64,000 nucleotides of DNA from Enterobacter vonholyi. Its GTDB lineage: Bacteria; Pseudomonadota; Gammaproteobacteria; Enterobacterales; Enterobacteriaceae. The stretch covers positions 248,001-312,000 of the forward strand of contig NZ_VTUC01000001.1 in NCBI RefSeq assembly GCF_008364555.1, written 5' to 3'. Both the position numbers and the translations under genes were made by a program. Under the pieces are notes generated by a model. That model made no database searches. It worked only from the letters and a program-made list of their open reading frames with translations, and was not told the DNA's origin. This document shows, piece by piece, positions 10,901-21,917 of this stretch; positions within the stretch are counted from its first letter, which is position 1, and every line of letters starts with the position of its first letter.

Positions 10901-11311
10901 CAGTTGAGCCACGCGGGACTCGAGCTGACGTAAGGAGAGCGTCGAGAGCGTCTTGCGCGTCTCGTCGTCGTTATCCACATCGCTGAGGGCATTCAGCGCT
11001 TCGGTGGCCTTACGCATGTTTTCAGGTGCCTGCGCCACCTTCTGGCGAAGCTGGACGGTTTCTGCTTTTACGCGTTCAATTTTATCCAGCGTTTCCAGCG
11101 TTTCTGTCAGATCCTGCTGGATGAGTTTCTCCTGAGGGGAGAGATCTTTTTGTTTGTTCAGCGTGTCGAGCTGCGACTGAACATCGCCGCGCGAGGGAAT
11201 ATCGTTGCTGTTATCGGCGCGGGCCCAGGTCAGCGGCGCCGTGGCGAAGAAAAATAGCATCGCAAAGAGCAATGCAAAAACAGGATGTTGCGAGCGATTG
11301 ATGGGCAGCAT
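7964..11311 (-). CDS. mscK: Potassium-dependent mechanosensitive channel MscK (KefA)
   Basis: Large inner-membrane channel of the MscS superfamily that releases solutes on hypo-osmotic shock and is sensitive to external K+. The 1115-residue product (E. coli 1120) has an N-terminal signal sequence ending near TAPLTWARA, a long periplasmic coiled-coil region rich in Gln/Leu (about 40-480), about eight transmembrane helices from 490, and the C-terminal MscS core with ALSVGLGFGLQEIFGNFVSG and RPVRIGDTVTIG. It lies between rsmS (convergent) and acrR (same strand), as in E. coli. Confidence 0.97.
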   Translation of the reverse strand: MLPINRSQHPVFALLFAMLFFFATAPLTWARADNSNDIPSRGDVQSQLDTLNKQKDLSPQEKLIQQDLTETLETLDKIERVKAETVQLRQKVAQAPENMRKATEALNALSDVDNDDETRKTLSTLSLRQLESRVAQLLDDLQTAQSDLATYNSQLVSLQTQPERVQNAMYAASQQLQQIRNRLNGTTVGEGTLRPTQQTLLLVQQTLLNAQIEQQRKSLEGNTVLQDTLQKQRDYVTANINRLEHQLQLLQEAVNSKRLTLTEKTAQEAVSPDETARIQANPLVKQELEANHQLSQRLILATENGNSLVQQNIKVKNWLDRALQAERNIKEQIAVLKGSLLLSRILYQQQQTLPSADELEDMTNRIADLRLEQFDVNQQRDALFQSDTFVAKIEEGHSSDVKPEVHDALLQVVDMRRELLDQLNKQLGNQLMMAINLQINQQQLVSVSKSLQEILTQQIFWVNSNKPMDWDWVKSFPETLKTQIKSMKITVNWEKAWPAVMIAFLAGLPLLLIAGLIRWRLGWLKKYQAKLASEVGQLRNDSQLHTPKAILIDLIRALPVCLIILAVGLILLTMQLNVSDLLWAFSKKLALFWLVFGVCWKVLEKDGVAVRHFNMPAQLTSHWRRQIVRISLALLPLHFWSVVSELSPLHLMDDVLGQLVILLNLLLIAILMWPMCRDSWRDKESHNIRLVTVTVLAIIPLALMVLTATGYFYTTLRLSGRWIETVYLVIVWNLLYQTVLRGLSVAARRIAYRRAIARRQHQVKEGAEGAEPQEEPTIALEQVNQQTLRITMLVMIALFAVMFWAIWSDLITVFAYLDSITLWQYNGTEAGAAVMKSVTMGSLLFALVSSVVAWALIRNLPGLLEVLLLSRLNLRQGASYAITTILNYVIIIVGAMTVFGSLGVSWDKLQWLAAALSVGLGFGLQEIFGNFVSGLIILFERPVRIGDTVTIGTFSGTVSKIRIRATTITDFDRKEVIIPNKAFVTERLINWSLSDTVTRVVIRLGVAYGSDLDKVKEVLLKAASEHPKVMHDPAPAVFFTTFGPSTLDHELRLYVRELRDRSYTVDELNRSIDRLCRENDINIAFNQLEVHLRNEKGDEHTEVKRDIKGDDPTPA

Positions 11312-11424
11312 AGTTGTGAATGATGTCAGAAGATGACCGAAAATAGTCCGGCGTGAAGAATATCACGCTCGCCGAAAGCAGAATAGCGCGAACGTTATCC
11401 TCTGAGATAAATCCTGGAAAGGGA

Positions 11425-12078
11425 TCAGGCCGTTAGCGAAGGCGCGTCGCTGCGCAGCGTGGGGCAGAGCTGTAGCATTTCCAGTAAAATCGCCACGTAG
11501 CTGCGGGCTTCCTCTTTAAGGTCAAAGGATTGCGGCGCGAAAAGCCAGTTTTCCATCAGACCTGAAATGTAGCTGCGCATCAGGATTGCCGCTCGTCGGG
11601 TCAAGAGATTGGCCGGTAATAGTTTTGCCTGCATACACAGGTTCAGGTTCTGTTCAATACGGTCATAGCTCTCCAGGCTTAGGCTGCGCTGTGCCTGCTG
11701 CACAACCGCCATCTCGCCCACGAACTCGCATTTATGAAAAATAATCTCCATCATTAATCTGCGACGTTCTTCAACTACCGTTGCTTCAAGGATATATACT
11801 AATATTTCTCTCAATACTGAGAGTGGATCGTCAGGGAATTTTGCCCGATACTCACTCTCGAGATCGCTAATGCTGGACTCTGAAAGCTCCCAGATTTCAC
11901 TGAACAGATCTGACTTATCTTTAAAATGCCAGTAAATCGCTCCTCGCGTCACACCGGCAGCCTGAGCAATCTGCGCCAGCGAGGTGGATGAAACACCCTG
12001 CTGCGAGAACAAACGTATTGCCACGTCCAGAATGTGTTGTCGGGTTTCCAGCGCTTGTTGTTTAGTTTTTCGTGCCAT
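11425..12078 (-). CDS. acrR: TetR-family repressor AcrR of the acrAB pump
   Basis: Repressor of acrAB and of itself, released by multidrug ligands. The 217-residue product begins [20 protein letters not shown]. Residues about 12-58 form the TetR helix-turn-helix ([20 protein letters not shown]), followed by the ligand-binding domain with [20 protein letters not shown]. No truncation or frameshift is present, so regulation of the pump appears intact. It is divergent from acrA with the operator in the 140-base gap. Confidence 0.97.
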   Translation of the reverse strand: MARKTKQQALETRQHILDVAIRLFSQQGVSSTSLAQIAQAAGVTRGAIYWHFKDKSDLFSEIWELSESSISDLESEYRAKFPDDPLSVLREILVYILEATVVEERRRLMMEIIFHKCEFVGEMAVVQQAQRSLSLESYDRIEQNLNLCMQAKLLPANLLTRRAAILMRSYISGLMENWLFAPQSFDLKEEARSYVAILLEMLQLCPTLRSDAPSLTA

Positions 12079-12106
12079 AGGTGGGTGAATTTACAGGAGT
12101 CAGATT

Positions 12107-12130
12107 TACATACATTTGTGAATGTATGTA
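12107..12130. promoter_or_regulatory. AcrR operator in the acrR-acrA gap
   Basis: A 24-bp inverted repeat with arms TACATACATT and AATGTATGTA around TGTG, the known AcrR-binding palindrome in E. coli (one central base differs). It is centred about 40 bases before the acrR start and 100 bases before acrA. The following leader up to the acrA ATG also resembles E. coli closely. Confidence 0.9.
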
Positions 12131-12218
12131 CCATAGCATGACGATAATATAAACGCAGCAATGGGTTTTAGACTCAGGACCCTTGATCAATTTGAAATCG
12201 GACACTCGAGGTTTACAT

Positions 12219-13412
12219 ATGAACAAAAACAGAGGGTTAACGCCTCTGGCGGTCGTTCTGATGCTCTCAGGCAGCTTAGCGCTAACAGGATGTGACGACA
12301 AACCGGCTCAACAAGGAGCTCAGCAGGCGCCAGAAGTAGGCGTTGTTACGCTCAAATCTGAACCTCTACAAATCACCACCGAATTACCAGGCCGTACAAA
12401 TGCTTACCGCATTGCGGAAGTGCGTCCTCAGGTTAGCGGTATTATCCTGAAGCGTAACTTCACCGAAGGCGGTGATGTGAAGGCCGGTGAGTCTCTGTAT
12501 CAGATTGATCCCGCAACCTATCAGGCTTCTTATGAAAGTGCGAAGGGAGACCTGGCGAAAGCACAGGCCGCGGCCAAAATTGCTCAGCTGACGTTGAACC
12601 GCTACCAAAAACTGCTCGGCACTAAGTACATCAGCCAACAGGATTACGATACCGCCCTGGCAGATGCACAGCAGGCTAACGCAGCCGTGGTGGCAGCCAA
12701 AGCGGCCGTCGAAACCGCGCGCATTAATCTGGCCTATACCAAAGTGACCTCCCCTATCAGCGGACGTATTGGTAAGTCTTCCGTCACGGAAGGGGCTCTG
12801 GTGCAGAACGGTCAGACCACTGCGCTGGCGACCGTGCAGCAGCTCGATCCGATCTACGTTGACGTGACGCAGTCCAGCAACGATTTCCTGCGCCTGAAAC
12901 AGGAGCTGGCTAACGGCACCCTGAAACAGGAAAACGGCAAAGCCAAAGTGGAGCTGATTACCAACGACGGTATCAAGTTCCCGCAGGAAGGTACCCTGGA
13001 ATTCTCTGATGTGACGGTCGACCAGACCACCGGTTCCATCACCTTACGTGCGATTTTCCCGAACCCTGACAAAAATCTGCTGCCAGGTATGTTCGTTCGC
13101 GCACGTCTGGAGGAAGGAACAAATCCAACCGCACTTCTGGTTCCACAGCAGGGTGTGACCCGTACGCCACGCGGCGATGCGAGCGCGCTGGTTGTTGGGG
13201 CTGATGACAAAGTCGAAACGCGCAATATCACCGCCACTCAGGCGATTGGCGATAAATGGCTGGTGACGGAAGGTCTGAAAGATGGCGATCGCGTGATTGT
13301 TACTGGTTTGCAAAAAGTTCGTCCTGGCGCGCAGGTTAAAGCACAGGAAGTGAAATCTGACGATAAACAACAAGCTTCGGCCGCTGGCCAGTCAGAACAA
13401 ACCAAGTCTTAA
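12219..13412 (+). CDS. acrA: Periplasmic adaptor lipoprotein AcrA
   Basis: Membrane-fusion subunit linking AcrB to the outer-membrane channel TolC. The start is the ATG at 12219 (MNKNRGLTPLAVVLMLSGSL), giving 397 residues as in E. coli. The lipobox is LTGC with Cys at about residue 25. Next come the beta-barrel/lipoyl segments (PEVGVVTLKSEPL, VRPQVSGIILKRNFTEGGDV), the alpha-hairpin with heptad-like Ala/Gln/Lys sequence (about 95-170) and the membrane-proximal domain. It is followed by acrB after 22 bases with an AGGAG ribosome-binding site. Confidence 0.98.
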   Translation: MNKNRGLTPLAVVLMLSGSLALTGCDDKPAQQGAQQAPEVGVVTLKSEPLQITTELPGRTNAYRIAEVRPQVSGIILKRNFTEGGDVKAGESLYQIDPATYQASYESAKGDLAKAQAAAKIAQLTLNRYQKLLGTKYISQQDYDTALADAQQANAAVVAAKAAVETARINLAYTKVTSPISGRIGKSSVTEGALVQNGQTTALATVQQLDPIYVDVTQSSNDFLRLKQELANGTLKQENGKAKVELITNDGIKFPQEGTLEFSDVTVDQTTGSITLRAIFPNPDKNLLPGMFVRARLEEGTNPTALLVPQQGVTRTPRGDASALVVGADDKVETRNITATQAIGDKWLVTEGLKDGDRVIVTGLQKVRPGAQVKAQEVKSDDKQQASAAGQSEQTKS

Positions 13413-13431
13413 CTTAAACAGGAGCCGTTAA

Positions 13432-16581
<3,150 letters not shown>

Positions 16582-16600
16582 TACCGGTTTCACATGATAA

Positions 16601-16623
16601 AAAGGCCGCATTAGCGGCCTTTT
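16601..16623 (+). terminator. Intrinsic terminator of acrAB
   Basis: Stem AAAGGCCGC / GCGGCCTTT with loop ATTA, followed by T-rich sequence, beginning 19 bases after the acrB stop. Confidence 0.9.
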
Positions 16624-17091
16624 TCATTTTCAGAAAAAATCATAAATTACGCTTATTGTGGTTCAATTTATTTTCTGCCATCTTAAATAGACATATCATA
16701 ATTAACTGATAACTTAATCGGTGAAATTGGGATTTTTTTAATTTCATTTCCCCGCTTAAAGTATTAGGAATATTCCTAATAAGAAGTTCTTACAAAGATA
16801 AGTCTTAATCTGAACTTTTCTCATCATTTTTGCTAAGCCAATGAAACGTAAGGAAGCGATAAAGCACCGTCGTTAATTTGGATAAAAACGTTGAGTCCAG
16901 GACGACCATTTGCGTTCAAGCCCCCAGCCTGCGGTTTTATTTGTAATTTTTCGTAATAGCGCGATGAAATCCAGGAAGGAGTGGCTTATAGTTAGGTTAT
17001 CAGGAACACAGCACTCATGTAGCTAAGTCAGTTGTATCCATCCCGACAATGATGTTCGGTGAGTAAGAAATCACTCAGAAGGGGATGCGCT
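16624..17091 (+). promoter_or_regulatory. Long AT-rich gap upstream of tomB-hha
   Basis: About 470 bases without a gene. The first part is very AT-rich and contains a perfect 20-bp palindrome (separate entry). Nearer to tomB there is a TATAGT-type -10 candidate around 16988, within GGCTTATAGTTAGG. No tRNA, small ORF or repeat was recognised; it probably holds the promoter and regulatory region of tomB-hha. Confidence 0.5.
16762..16781. promoter_or_regulatory. Perfect 20-bp palindrome, RcsAB/RcsB-box-like
   Basis: TATTAGGAATATTCCTAATA is a perfect palindrome. Its core TTAGGAATATTCCTA fits the published RcsAB box pattern (TaAGaatatTCctA). It sits about 310 bases before tomB and 180 after acrB. 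Binding by Rcs regulators is an inference from the pattern. Confidence 0.5.
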
Positions 17092-17466
17092 ATGGACGAG
17101 TACTCGCCAAAAAGGCATGATATCGCGCAGTTGAAATTTCTCTGCGAATCCTTGTACCATGACTGCCTTGCCAATCTTGATGAAAGTAACCATGGCTGGG
17201 TAAACGATCCAACGTCTGCCATCAATTTACAGTTGAATGAGCTGATAGAGCATATCGCAACCTTCGCACTTAATTATAAAATTAAGTACAATGAAGATAA
17301 TAAGCTCATCGAGCAAATTGATGAATACCTGGACGACACCTTTATGTTGTTCAGTAGTTACGGCATTAACGCTCAGGATTTGCAAAAATGGCGTAAATCG
17401 GGAAATCGGCTATTCCGCTGTTTCGTCAACGTGAGCAGAGCTAACCCGGTGAGTCTTTCCTGTTAA
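17092..17466 (+). CDS. tomB: TomB (YbaJ), Hha partner/antidote
   Basis: Biofilm-modulating protein that counteracts Hha and is described as its antitoxin. The start is the ATG at 17092 (MDEYSPKRHDIAQLKFLCES), preceded by AAGGGGATG, giving 124 residues as in E. coli; the frame is open 11 codons further upstream. The C-terminal half has SSYGINAQDLQKWRKSGNRL and conserved cysteines including the final LSC. It forms an operon with hha, 27 bases apart. Confidence 0.95.
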   Translation: MDEYSPKRHDIAQLKFLCESLYHDCLANLDESNHGWVNDPTSAINLQLNELIEHIATFALNYKIKYNEDNKLIEQIDEYLDDTFMLFSSYGINAQDLQKWRKSGNRLFRCFVNVSRANPVSLSC

Positions 17467-17493
17467 AATTATTACAATTACTAAGGTGAATTT

Positions 17494-17712
17494 ATGTCTG
17501 ATAAACCACTCACAAAGATCGATTATTTGATGCGCTTACGACGTTGTCAGTCAATTGACACGCTTGAACGCGTCATTGAAAAGAATAAATACGAGCTTTC
17601 TGATAATGAACTGGCGGTATTTTATTCAGCCGCTGACCATCGTCTTGCTGAACTAACAATGAATAAGCTGTATGACAAAATCCCTACTTCTGTGTGGAAA
17701 TTTGTCCGTTAA
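17494..17712 (+). CDS. hha: Haemolysin expression modulator Hha
   Basis: Small all-helical protein (72 residues) that binds H-NS and StpA and helps silence horizontally acquired, AT-rich genes. It begins [20 protein letters not shown] and ends SVWKFVR. It is preceded by an AAGGTGAA ribosome-binding site and follows tomB as in all enterobacteria. Confidence 0.97.
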   Translation: MSDKPLTKIDYLMRLRRCQSIDTLERVIEKNKYELSDNELAVFYSAADHRLAELTMNKLYDKIPTSVWKFVR

Positions 17713-17916
17713 TCTTTGAAGGGTGTCTGTAGAGTTCTACGCCTCGTTCTGAGTTTTACCTATCCCGTTATGCCCCCTGTGCGTACGCCAGGTCTCCGTG
17801 TAAAACGCGTTCAACAACAGCAATGTTGTGACGATGGTCACATCGGCTTTCCGGGAACGTTCCCCTTCTGGCCAGTTCCGATTAATCTGCGGTAATAACA
17901 TCCAGAGAGGTTTCCA

Positions 17917-18468
17917 GTGAGCTTAGAAAAACAGAAAATGATTGCCGGTGAACATTATCGCCCCGGCGATGAGACATTACGGGCTGACCGACTGCGGGCC
18001 CGCCATCTGGTTTACCGCTATAACCACACTGCGCCTGATGAAAAAACAGAACGCCAGAACATTCTGGCGGAACTTCTCGGACAAAGCGCAGGCGCTTATA
18101 TAGAGCCGAGCTTCCGCTGCGACTACGGATATAACATTTATCTGGGCAAAAACTTTTACGCTAACTTCGACTGCGTAATGCTGGATGTCTGCCCTGTTCA
18201 TATTGGCGATAACTGTATGCTCGCGCCGGGTGTTCATATTTATACGGCAACCCACCCGCTGGATGCGGAGGAGCGAAACAGCGGCGTGGAGTTTGGAAAA
18301 CCCGTCAATATTGGAAATAACGTCTGGATTGGTGGCCGGGCGGTCATTAACCCTGGCGTCACCATTGGTGATAATGTGGTGGTGGCCTCCGGCGCGGTCG
18401 TGACGAAAGACGTCCCGGCTAACGTCGTCGTTGGCGGCAACCCGGCAAAAATTATCAAAGCGCTGTGA
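17917..18468 (+). CDS. maa: Maltose O-acetyltransferase
   Basis: Acetyl-CoA-dependent enzyme of the LacA/Maa family that acetylates maltose and other sugars. The 183-residue product starts at GTG (17917), preceded by AGAGAGG; the sequence begins [20 protein letters not shown]. Left-handed beta-helix hexapeptide repeats run from about residue 75 ([20 protein letters not shown], with the catalytic-type His, to [19 protein letters not shown] and [11 protein letters not shown]). The physiological role of the family is uncertain. It stands alone after hha. Confidence 0.92.
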   Translation: MSLEKQKMIAGEHYRPGDETLRADRLRARHLVYRYNHTAPDEKTERQNILAELLGQSAGAYIEPSFRCDYGYNIYLGKNFYANFDCVMLDVCPVHIGDNCMLAPGVHIYTATHPLDAEERNSGVEFGKPVNIGNNVWIGGRAVINPGVTIGDNVVVASGAVVTKDVPANVVVGGNPAKIIKAL

Positions 18469-18585
18469 AGTCGCGGGGAGTCAACTGTTATAGTCTTTTA
18501 GCGCCAGACTGTTACTTTTTTCAGCCTGATGGCTCCCCTAAAATTGGCAGACACCCTGTATTGTCAACTCTCATGAAGGCAAAAA

Positions 18586-19053
18586 ATGACCGAGATACAG
18601 CGCCTGCTTACCGCCACCATCGACGATCTTAACCTCCGCGAAAAGCGCGATAATCGCCCGCGCTTTAGCATTAGCTTTATTCGCAAACATCCTGGCCTGT
18701 TTGTCGCCATGTATGCCGCCTGGCTGGCGACGCTTATTGTTATGCTGAAGTCCGAAACGCTGGTGGACTCCGTCTGGCTGCTGGTTGTACTGTTTGTCGT
18801 CTTTAACGCCTTTTTCTTTTTCGACGTGAATCCGCGCTACCGTTACGAAGATATCGACGTGCTCGATTTTCGGGTCTGCTATAACGGCGAATGGTACAAC
18901 ACGCGTTACGTGCCAGAGGAGCTGATCGAAAACATCATGCACTCTCCGGCAGTTGAAGCCGGGCAAAAAGAGAAGCTGCAGAAAATGGTCTCCACCAAAG
19001 GACAGCTCTCATTCTATGATGTCTTTACCCTTTCTCGCCCTGCTGCTGCGTAA
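18586..19053 (+). CDS. ylaC: YlaC family inner-membrane protein
   Basis: Protein of unknown function, 155 residues, starting [20 protein letters not shown]. Two adjacent hydrophobic stretches lie at about 36-80 ([16 protein letters not shown] and [18 protein letters not shown]), with a soluble C-terminal part containing [20 protein letters not shown]. It occupies the E. coli ylaC position after maa. Its last 29 bases overlap the convergent MocR-type regulator gene. Confidence 0.88.
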   Translation: MTEIQRLLTATIDDLNLREKRDNRPRFSISFIRKHPGLFVAMYAAWLATLIVMLKSETLVDSVWLLVVLFVVFNAFFFFDVNPRYRYEDIDVLDFRVCYNGEWYNTRYVPEELIENIMHSPAVEAGQKEKLQKMVSTKGQLSFYDVFTLSRPAAA

Positions 19054-20485
19054 TTAACGCCTGCAGACGTCGGATCCCCGGCGCAAACTGAGAAGCAGAG
19101 GTATTACCGTAACCTAAAACCAGCCCGGTTTGCCCCTGCTTCGCCTCCAGGTAATACCCGCTCAGTGCAGCGGGTGCCAGCTGAAACGCTCTCGCCTTCG
19201 CCACCAGCCTCTGGTCGTCAATACCGTCTATCGCCAGCGTCAGATGCATCCCACCTTCGCCTGCCAGAATGCGGTGCGGAGTATGAAGCTCGGCGCCCAG
19301 CACCTCCCGCAGCTGGCGGTAGCGTTTACGGTACAGCCGACGCATGGCGGCAAGGTGGCGGGCGTAATGACCTTCTTCAATGAACAGCGCCAGGGTGCGC
19401 TGTTCGGCACGATGCCCACCCCGCAACAGCGAGCCGATGGCCGGACGAACCGCCTTAGCCAGCGCTGGCGGTAACACCATGAACCCCATGCGAAGTGACG
19501 GAAACAGCGTTTTACTGAACGTCCCCAGATACACAACGGGCGCATTGTTGACCATTCCCAGCATCGCCGGTACGGGCTCACCGGCATAACGGAACTCGCT
19601 GTCGTAATCATCTTCAATGATCCACGCGTTGTGCTGCCGGGCCAGGTCAAGCAGCGCCAGCCGCCGCCGCGCGCTGAGCACGCTCCCGTAAGGGAACTGA
19701 TGCGAAGGCGATGTAAAGATCATTGAGGGGGCAGGCGCATCCAGCCCTTCCCAGCACATTCCCTCGTCATCAACCGGTATCCCCGTCATCGCCAGGCCGG
19801 TTTTAACAAACGCACTCTTTGCCCCGCTATAGCCCGGGTTTTCTACCCAGGCGACATCGCCAGGCTCGCTTAACATCATCGTGCAGAGATTGACCCCCTC
19901 GAGCGCACCTTCGGTGAGCACAATCTGGCTGGCGTCGCAGTCGATACCGCGGGACAAGGCGAGATGCCGGGCAATCGCTGCCCGCAGAGACGGTTCACCG
20001 GCCGGGTCACCATAGCCTAACAGGGCACTTCCCTCCTCGCGCAGAACACGATCGTACAATCGCCGCCACAGCGGCAAGGGGAAATAGTTAATGGCAGGCG
20101 TTCCCGGCGTGAACGCCATCACAGGGGTATCGCGCGGCACAGGGGCGGGCAGCAGGGCGACACGTTTTGTCAGCCTGACGTCAGGCTCCGGCAGCGTTCG
20201 GGCAATCGTACGATGAGCGAATTGCCCCACCCGTGTCCCCTGACGGTTACGCAGCAAATAACCTTCGAGCGTGAGCTGGTCCAGCGCCGCATTGACGGTG
20301 TTTCGGGAAACCGAGATCTGCTGCGCCAGCGTTCGCGAACCGGGCAGCTGGCTGCCGGACCGAAGCCTGCCGCACAGTATCGCCTCCCGCAAAGCATGAT
20401 AGAGCGTGCGCTGGAGCGTCTCTTGCCCACGCTTTTTCAGCGCAGCATGGAGCAAAGTGTAAAGCTCATCACCCGGTATATTCAT
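19025..20485 (-). CDS. MocR-subfamily (PdxR-like) transcriptional regulator
   Basis: 486 residues: an N-terminal GntR-type winged helix (about 10-80, with [20 protein letters not shown] and a [14 protein letters not shown] wing) and a C-terminal domain related to fold-type I aminotransferases. The presumed PLP lysine is in [17 protein letters not shown], and [10 protein letters not shown] holds the PLP-contacting Asp. MocR regulators typically sense PLP or an amino-acid/amine ligand and control a divergent gene; here that is a GNAT acetyltransferase gene across a 101-base gap rich in inverted repeats. It may be PdxR, but no pyridoxine gene is nearby, so I give no symbol. Its 3' end overlaps ylaC. 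Confidence 0.88.
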   Translation of the reverse strand: MNIPGDELYTLLHAALKKRGQETLQRTLYHALREAILCGRLRSGSQLPGSRTLAQQISVSRNTVNAALDQLTLEGYLLRNRQGTRVGQFAHRTIARTLPEPDVRLTKRVALLPAPVPRDTPVMAFTPGTPAINYFPLPLWRRLYDRVLREEGSALLGYGDPAGEPSLRAAIARHLALSRGIDCDASQIVLTEGALEGVNLCTMMLSEPGDVAWVENPGYSGAKSAFVKTGLAMTGIPVDDEGMCWEGLDAPAPSMIFTSPSHQFPYGSVLSARRRLALLDLARQHNAWIIEDDYDSEFRYAGEPVPAMLGMVNNAPVVYLGTFSKTLFPSLRMGFMVLPPALAKAVRPAIGSLLRGGHRAEQRTLALFIEEGHYARHLAAMRRLYRKRYRQLREVLGAELHTPHRILAGEGGMHLTLAIDGIDDQRLVAKARAFQLAPAALSGYYLEAKQGQTGLVLGYGNTSASQFAPGIRRLQALITQQQGEKG

Positions 20486-20493
20486 CTTTCCTC

Positions 20494-20542
20494 CTAGTGG
20501 TACCAGAAAAACATAGCCTGGTGGTTCTTTTTAAGGAACCAG
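20494..20542. promoter_or_regulatory. Probable MocR-type operator repeats
   Basis: In the divergent gap: the palindrome TGGTACCA (20498-20505) within CTAGTGGTACCAG, then CCTGGTGGTTC (20517-20527), and GGAACCAG (20535-20542), which pairs with it (GGTTC / GAACC arms 8 bases apart). Repeats of a CTGGT-type motif are typical of MocR operators; the assignment is by position and symmetry. Confidence 0.55.
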
Positions 20543-20586
20543 CAATTCACTAATCTGGAGTTCTTTTCAACGACATGGAAATAAAC

Positions 20587-21297
20587 ATGAATACATTCAA
20601 TGAGTTTGGACAGCCTGTAGGTGAAGCCCTTAACGACTGGCAACCTCGTCAACACCCGTCCCGGGTGGTCCTTCAGGGTCACTATTGTCGGCTTGAGCCG
20701 CTGCGCGTGGAGCATGCCCACGCGTTGTTCTCCGCCTATTCCCTGGCCGAAGATACCCGCAGCTGGACGTGGCTACTGCGTGAACCCGATGCCACCGCAG
20801 AAGAGTTTGCCAAATGGGTGGCGAGCGTAAGTGAGTTATCCGATCCCATCCACTTTACCGTTATGGATAACCAGACCGAGTCTCCTGTCGGGACGCTGTC
20901 CCTGATGCGGATCGATCCTAAAAACGGGGTCGTGGAAGTGGGGCACGTTCACTTCTCTCCTCTGTTAAGCCGCACGCCAGGGTCGACAGAGGCGCAATAT
21001 CTGCTGATGCGGTACGTGTTCGATACCCTGGGCTACCGACGTTATGAATGGAAGTGCAATAGCCTGAACGAGCCTTCCCGTAAAGCGGCGCTGCGTCTGG
21101 GCTTTCAGTTTGAGGGGCGCTTTCGCCAGGCGCTGGTCATAAAAGGCCGTAACCGGGATACCGACTGGTTTTCTATTCTCGACAAAGAGTGGCCGGCGCT
21201 GGCGAGCGCCTTTGAAAGCTGGCTTGCCACCGACAATTTTACTGCCGATGGCAAACAGAAAAGATCCCTGGAAAGCTGGCGAGAAACGCGCGTCTAG
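20587..21297 (+). CDS. GNAT N-acetyltransferase, RimJ/RimL type
   Basis: Predicted cytoplasmic acetyl-CoA-dependent N-acetyltransferase of 236 residues. The start is placed at the ATG at 20587 ([20 protein letters not shown]), preceded by GGAAATAAAC; an ATG four codons earlier is possible but worse spaced. GNAT features: [20 protein letters not shown] at the N-terminus, then [16 protein letters not shown] and a C-terminal Asn/Ala-rich helix [20 protein letters not shown]. The substrate is unknown; it may be an amino compound or an antibiotic. It is divergent from the MocR regulator. Its stop codon TAG lies inside CTAG, which also supplies the stop of rpmJ2 on the other strand. Confidence 0.85.
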   Translation: MNTFNEFGQPVGEALNDWQPRQHPSRVVLQGHYCRLEPLRVEHAHALFSAYSLAEDTRSWTWLLREPDATAEEFAKWVASVSELSDPIHFTVMDNQTESPVGTLSLMRIDPKNGVVEVGHVHFSPLLSRTPGSTEAQYLLMRYVFDTLGYRRYEWKCNSLNEPSRKAALRLGFQFEGRFRQALVIKGRNRDTDWFSILDKEWPALASAFESWLATDNFTADGKQKRSLESWRETRV

Positions 21298-21434
21298 CGT
21301 CTTTTTTTACGTCCCTGAACCGCCTTATAGCGCGGATTAGATTTGCAAATCACGTATAAGCGTCCCTTGCGTTTGACTATCTGGCAATCCGGGTGACGCT
21401 GCTTTGCACTGCGTAATGAGTTAAGTACCTGCAT
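21294..21434 (-). CDS. rpmJ2: Ribosomal protein bL36 paralogue, zinc-independent type
   Basis: 46-residue paralogue (YkgO type) of bL36, too short for most ORF lists. It begins [20 protein letters not shown], continues [17 protein letters not shown] and ends in a basic tail QGRKKRR. It lacks the full CxxC zinc set of the primary L36, so it can replace the zinc form under zinc limitation. It starts 2 bases after the rpmE2 stop and is cotranscribed with it; its TAG overlaps the convergent acetyltransferase stop within CTAG. Confidence 0.92.
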   Translation of the reverse strand: MQVLNSLRSAKQRHPDCQIVKRKGRLYVICKSNPRYKAVQGRKKRR

Positions 21435-21436
21435 GG

Positions 21437-21697
21437 TTAGCCCCGCTTCGCATTGAGAAAACCGCCAAAACGCTTGCGGAAGCGCGCGGCGCTACCGTCC
21501 GTGGAGAACGTTTTCTGCTTGCCGGTATAAAACGGGTGCGATTTTGAAGAAACCTCAATGGTGATGTACGGATACGTTTCACCGTCGAGTTCAATTTCGC
21601 GGTCGGTCTTAATGGTTGAGCCAACCTTGAAGTATTCATTAGCGCTGGTGTCGTGGAATACCACGGTGCGATAGGCTGGATGGATATCAGGCTTCAT
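21437..21697 (-). CDS. rpmE2: Ribosomal protein bL31 type B, zinc-independent
   Basis: 86-residue L31 paralogue (YkgM). It starts [20 protein letters not shown] and lacks the CxxC motif of the zinc-binding form. [15 protein letters not shown] is the conserved core and [10 protein letters not shown] the C-terminus. In zinc-starved cells it replaces RpmE and frees zinc. It forms a two-gene operon with rpmJ2, preceded by a Zur-like palindrome. In E. coli K-12 these genes lie elsewhere (ykgM-ykgO). Confidence 0.95.
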   Translation of the reverse strand: MKPDIHPAYRTVVFHDTSANEYFKVGSTIKTDREIELDGETYPYITIEVSSKSHPFYTGKQKTFSTDGSAARFRKRFGGFLNAKRG

Positions 21698-21712
21698 CGT
21701 AAATCCTTTGCG

Positions 21713-21733
21713 TTTTGTTATAACATAACAAAA
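21713..21733. promoter_or_regulatory. Zur-type operator upstream of rpmE2-rpmJ2
   Basis: Perfect 9-bp inverted repeat TTTTGTTAT / ATAACAAAA with a 3-base spacer, 16 bases before the rpmE2 start. It resembles enterobacterial Zur boxes (GTTATA...TATAAC core), and Zur control of these paralogues is well established. Confidence 0.75.
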
Positions 21734-21917
21734 TAATATCCAGGCCAGTTCGAAAAAACAACCCCCTCTCGCCGGGCGATATTTTCTCGTTTGCCTGAGA
21801 TAAAATGAAAACCTGGCTGCCCACGTGCTATAACTATATCATTTCGCGGTAAAATCTTTCTCTTCAGGCAAGGAACTCAATGCCCAGGAACGGGTATACG
21901 AGGAAGGACACGACAGC

